Below, in pieces: positions 13,919-16,425 of a DNA stretch of 16,425 nt. The position numbers were made by a program, and so were the translations under genes. The stretch is from CAYSLU01 sp964431965 (GTDB lineage: Bacteria; Verrucomicrobiota; Kiritimatiellia; CAIKKV01; CAYSLU01), in assembly GCA_964431965.1 (NCBI GenBank), contig CAYSLU010000106.1:1-16425 (forward strand), written 5' to 3'. Each line of letters starts with the position of its first letter. Position 1 is the first letter of the stretch. A model generated the notes under the pieces. It was not told where the DNA came from. It saw only the letters and a program-made list of their open reading frames with translations, and searched no databases.

Positions 13919-16018
13919 ATGAGCGCGAACTCGGAAGAGCAATCGTTTCGGCACGGACTGTTGCTGGGGGTGGCGTACTATCCGGAGCAGGATCCGGAGA
14001 CGGAGTGGGAACTGGACGCCAGACTCATGCAGGATCTGGGGCTGAACTGCGTGCGGATCGGCGAGTTCTGCTGGAACCGCATGCAGCGCCCGGACGGGAC
14101 TCTGACCCTTGACTGGGTCGAGCGCTGCATCGATTTGCTTGCCCGATACGGGATTCGAACCATCCTGAGCACGCCGACGGCCACTCCACCGGTTTGGCTG
14201 GTCGAGCGATTTCCGGACTTGCCGTGCATCTGCCCGGATGGGCGACAGGGGACGTTCGGCGGGCGTCGGCACTACAGTGTGTTCCACGAGGGCTACAGGG
14301 GATGCTGCAGGGCTCTGGCCGCCGGGTTGGCGCAACGCTTCGGTCGACACGAGTCCGTGATCGGCTGGCAGATCGACAATGAGATCGGAACCTATAGCGC
14401 CATCGACTGCTCCGCCCCGGCGCTGAAGGCCTACCACGAGCACCTCCGCCGCGAGTATGGCTCGGTCGATGAACTGAACCGACGCTGGGGCCTCGGGTTC
14501 TGGAACCAGGAGGTCGAGCGCTTTGATCAGATCCCGGCGCCGACCGAGATGATGTGCACGCGGAGTCCCCAGCACATTCTCGACTACAACCGGTTTTGCA
14601 TCAAAGGGATGGCTGAGTTCATGCTGGTGCAGGCGGCGGCGATCCGAGAGCATGCGGGACGTGATCGATTCATCGTGGGCTGTGCGATCGAGCCGGCTCA
14701 GCGAGAGCTCTTTCGCTTGCAGCGAGAGCGTGGGGTGAACCTGGTGGATGAGGCAACGGTGCACAACTATCCGGAACTGCTCACCCTCGACGGTCAGGCT
14801 GCCATGATGCTGGACCGGTACCGAGCGCTGTCGGGGAACGGACGGTATCTGGCCTTGGAGCATCAGACGGGATCGGGCTACACCACGACGGGCGGGATGC
14901 TTGCGGAAGTGCGCCGATACTGGTCGTTTGAGACGCTGGCGCACGGTGCGCGCGCCCTGCTTTGGTTCCACTGGCGGCGGTTTCGCACGGGCTGCGAGTG
15001 GCGGCACACGAGCGTGGTGGAGCGCGATCGCCGTCCCCGCGACGTCTACCGCAGCATCCGGACAATCGTTGGCGAGATGAAGCGGATCGAGCCACTGCTG
15101 GCGCAGGCTCGCGTGCTGGCGGACGTCCAGATTATGTTCGACCCGGCGAACGCGATCGCGCGCGATCGATCCAGCGAGGGCTTCTTCTGGATGGAGATCC
15201 AGCTGCCGGACGGCGTCGCGCAGCGGTTTCCGCTGTGGGTGCGAGAGGTGCTGCGGGCTGTCTACAACCCGCTCGTCCGGCTGGGCCGGGCGGTGGAGTT
15301 CGTCGACTCGGCGGATGCGTGGGACGTCGGTCGTCCGCTGATTGCGCCTGACTTGGACATCTGTCCGGAGGCGCTGTCGGTGCGCCTGCGGGAGTGGTGC
15401 GAAGCTGGCGGGATGCTCGTGTGCTTTCCGGGCGCAGGGGAGCGCGATGCGTTCGGCGCGCAGCGCGATGCGTGCCCGCCTGGCGTGCTCGCGTCGCTAT
15501 TCGGCGTGCAGTTGGACGAGTACTGGCCGCTGGGCGCCAACGGCGGATCGGCCTTCGATCATCAGGCTGGCCGGGCGCAGGCATCGGTCGGCGGCGTGCC
15601 GCCGGTGCGGGCCGACGTTTGTGTAGGCGGCTTGCGGATGGCGTGCGACATGCGGCATGGCGAGGTGCTGAGCATGGAGGGAGCGGTTCCGCTTGGCGTG
15701 CTGGCTGGCGAGCCCTACGCGGGGCGAGCGGTGATGTCCACGCGCCGCGTGGGGCGTGGCGCGGCGATCTATCTGGGCGCTGTCCCGGCCGACGTCGATG
15801 CGGCGGTGGCTCTGTATCGAGCCATTCTACCGCCTGTTCCCGGTGTGAGGTGGCCGTGCCCTTGCGTGCGACTCGAGACTCGGGAAGGGCGGCACGACTT
15901 CCTCCTGAACGGCACGGATTGCACATGCCCGCTGGGGCGTAACGCCCGGGACCGCATCACGGATCGGGATCTGGATCAGCTTCCTCCGTGGGGGGTTGCG
16001 CTCGTTCGCGCGCCGTGA
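13919..16018 (+). CDS. GH42 beta-galactosidase
   Basis: The 699-residue protein has no signal peptide, so it should act in the cytoplasm on imported galactosides. The TIM barrel covers about 12-390 and starts with LLLGVAYYPEQDPETEWELD; typical GH42 segments include GLNCVRIGEFCWNRMQ, STPTATPPVWL and FGGRRHYS. The acid/base is Glu155 in WQIDNEIG, and the nucleophile is probably Glu314 in LALEHQTG. A trimerisation-type alpha/beta domain (about 400-625) and a short C-terminal beta domain complete the usual architecture and length. GGAGG at 13910-13914 precedes ATG 13919 with a short spacer. It lies 46 bases after the small hypothetical gene on the same strand, so it may share the aroB transcript. 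No sugar transporter or repressor gene is nearby, so the substrate is not further defined. Confidence 0.92.
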   Translation: MSANSEEQSFRHGLLLGVAYYPEQDPETEWELDARLMQDLGLNCVRIGEFCWNRMQRPDGTLTLDWVERCIDLLARYGIRTILSTPTATPPVWLVERFPDLPCICPDGRQGTFGGRRHYSVFHEGYRGCCRALAAGLAQRFGRHESVIGWQIDNEIGTYSAIDCSAPALKAYHEHLRREYGSVDELNRRWGLGFWNQEVERFDQIPAPTEMMCTRSPQHILDYNRFCIKGMAEFMLVQAAAIREHAGRDRFIVGCAIEPAQRELFRLQRERGVNLVDEATVHNYPELLTLDGQAAMMLDRYRALSGNGRYLALEHQTGSGYTTTGGMLAEVRRYWSFETLAHGARALLWFHWRRFRTGCEWRHTSVVERDRRPRDVYRSIRTIVGEMKRIEPLLAQARVLADVQIMFDPANAIARDRSSEGFFWMEIQLPDGVAQRFPLWVREVLRAVYNPLVRLGRAVEFVDSADAWDVGRPLIAPDLDICPEALSVRLREWCEAGGMLVCFPGAGERDAFGAQRDACPPGVLASLFGVQLDEYWPLGANGGSAFDHQAGRAQASVGGVPPVRADVCVGGLRMACDMRHGEVLSMEGAVPLGVLAGEPYAGRAVMSTRRVGRGAAIYLGAVPADVDAAVALYRAILPPVPGVRWPCPCVRLETREGRHDFLLNGTDCTCPLGRNARDRITDRDLDQLPPWGVALVRAP

Positions 16019-16043
16019 GCGCCGCGCGACGGACGCCTCCGAC

Positions 16044-16063
16044 AAAGAAAAAACGTAAAATTT
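16044..16063 (+). promoter_or_regulatory. AT-rich UP element of the rRNA promoter
   Basis: An A/T-dense stretch, AAAGAAAAAACGTAAAATTT, ends 11 bases upstream of the -35 element, against a GC-rich background. This is where the RNA polymerase alpha subunit contacts strong rRNA promoters. The role is inferred from position and composition. Confidence 0.6.
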
Positions 16064-16074
16064 CAGCGTGCTCG

Positions 16075-16103
16075 TTGACGTCGATGGGGGCGGGTGCTAT
16101 AAA
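16075..16103 (+). promoter_or_regulatory. Ribosomal RNA operon promoter
   Basis: TTGACG (16075-16080) and TATAAA (16098-16103) are separated by exactly 17 bases, each one base from the sigma70 consensus. Transcription should start near 16110, about 263 bases before the 16S 5' end. This is the strongest promoter in the window. Confidence 0.85.
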
Positions 16104-16109
16104 TCTAAC

Positions 16110-16372
16110 CATCTTCTTGAGGGGATAGCCCCTCGGATGGATAGCAACAAGATTCGCCGGTGATCGTCCGGCTCGGTAAGAGACCGGATGGATACGGTGC
16201 GTTTTGTCGTGTTTGTTCTTTGAAAATAGAATAGCCAACACACGATCACTTCGAGTCGGAAGTGGTGTGACTTGCTTGAGCTTGAGGTCTGTCCGTCGAC
16301 ATGTCTTGTGGACATGGAAAGATGAATGGTTGCTGGTCCTGAGTAAATCGGGGCCGGCTTGCTATCGTTTTT
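16110..16372 (+). other. rRNA operon leader
   Basis: This transcribed, non-coding leader holds several hairpins: GAGGGG/CCCCTC (16119-16134), GCCGG/CCGGC (16156-16172), CACTTC/GAAGTG (16247-16264) and CATGTC/GACATG (16300-16316). It also contains the boxA below. No tRNA or open gene was found. The hairpins downstream of boxA may belong to the processing region before 16S, but the partner of any long RNase III stem lies beyond the window. Confidence 0.7.
16214..16226 (+). promoter_or_regulatory. boxA antitermination site
   Basis: TGTTCTTTGAAAA matches the boxA element of bacterial rRNA leaders, being close to the Bacillus form and to E. coli TGCTCTTTAACAA. NusB/NusE bind it in the nascent RNA so that polymerase passes terminators. 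Confidence 0.8.
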
Positions 16373-16425
16373 TCTACGGAGAGTTTGATTCTGGCTCAGA
16401 ACGAACGCTGGCAGCGTGGATTAGG
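16373..16425 (+). rRNA. rrs: 16S ribosomal RNA, 5' end (partial)
   Basis: AGAGTTTGATTCTGGCTCAG starts at 16380 and corresponds to E. coli 16S position 8, placing the mature 5' end near 16373. The gene continues past the window. The bases after it, including GTGGATTAGG, fit PVC-superphylum 16S and best fit Kiritimatiellota. Confidence 0.97.

Noticed and set aside
16019..16043. Terminator after the GH42 gene
   Set aside because: The GC-rich repeats (GCGCG-type) are self-complementary noise and the following A-rich run is better explained as the rRNA UP element.

Overview
The window is high-GC bacterial chromosome ending in the first bases of a 16S rRNA gene. The 16S start (GAACGAACGCTGG, then GTGGATTAGG) and the gene content (secreted LamG/DUF5060 glycoside hydrolase, cytoplasmic GH42, PKD-bearing secreted proteins, several starts without a clear Shine-Dalgarno) suggest a PVC-superphylum bacterium, most likely Kiritimatiellota. 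That placement is an inference from only about 50 bases of 16S.

Layout. (1) 90-2600: a soluble sensor histidine kinase with an N-terminal helix-turn-helix, coiled coil, GAF, two PAS domains and a kinase core whose ATP-binding motifs are eroded. (2) 2793-8569: four genes on the + strand behind a recognisable promoter, each overlapping the next by 46, 38 and 4 bases. They encode a secreted PA14-like/PKD/SGNH-like protein, a membrane GT2 glycosyltransferase, a polytopic GT-C-like membrane protein and a membrane-anchored coiled-coil protein. This looks like a co-translated envelope or exopolysaccharide assembly unit and is the strongest candidate here for an undescribed system. (3) 8616-11624, - strand: a large exported, possibly lipoprotein, LamG + DUF5060 + clan-A (GH5-like) glycoside hydrolase. 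(4) 11837-13872, + strand: aroB (3-dehydroquinate synthase) coupled to two uncharacterised genes, followed at 13919-16018 by an intact GH42 beta-galactosidase. (5) 16019-16425: an rRNA operon leader with a near-consensus promoter, AT-rich UP element, hairpins, a boxA antitermination site and the 16S 5' end.

The genes suggest a saccharide-processing organism. The exported hydrolase would cleave polysaccharide outside, GH42 would cleave galactosides inside, and the 2793-8569 operon would build or decorate a surface glycan. The kinase has no partner response regulator here. No mobile elements, CRISPR arrays or tRNAs were seen. The 211-base divergent region between the - strand hydrolase and aroB holds two 21-bp-phased direct repeats, a hairpin and a nine-G tract in the aroB ribosome-binding position.
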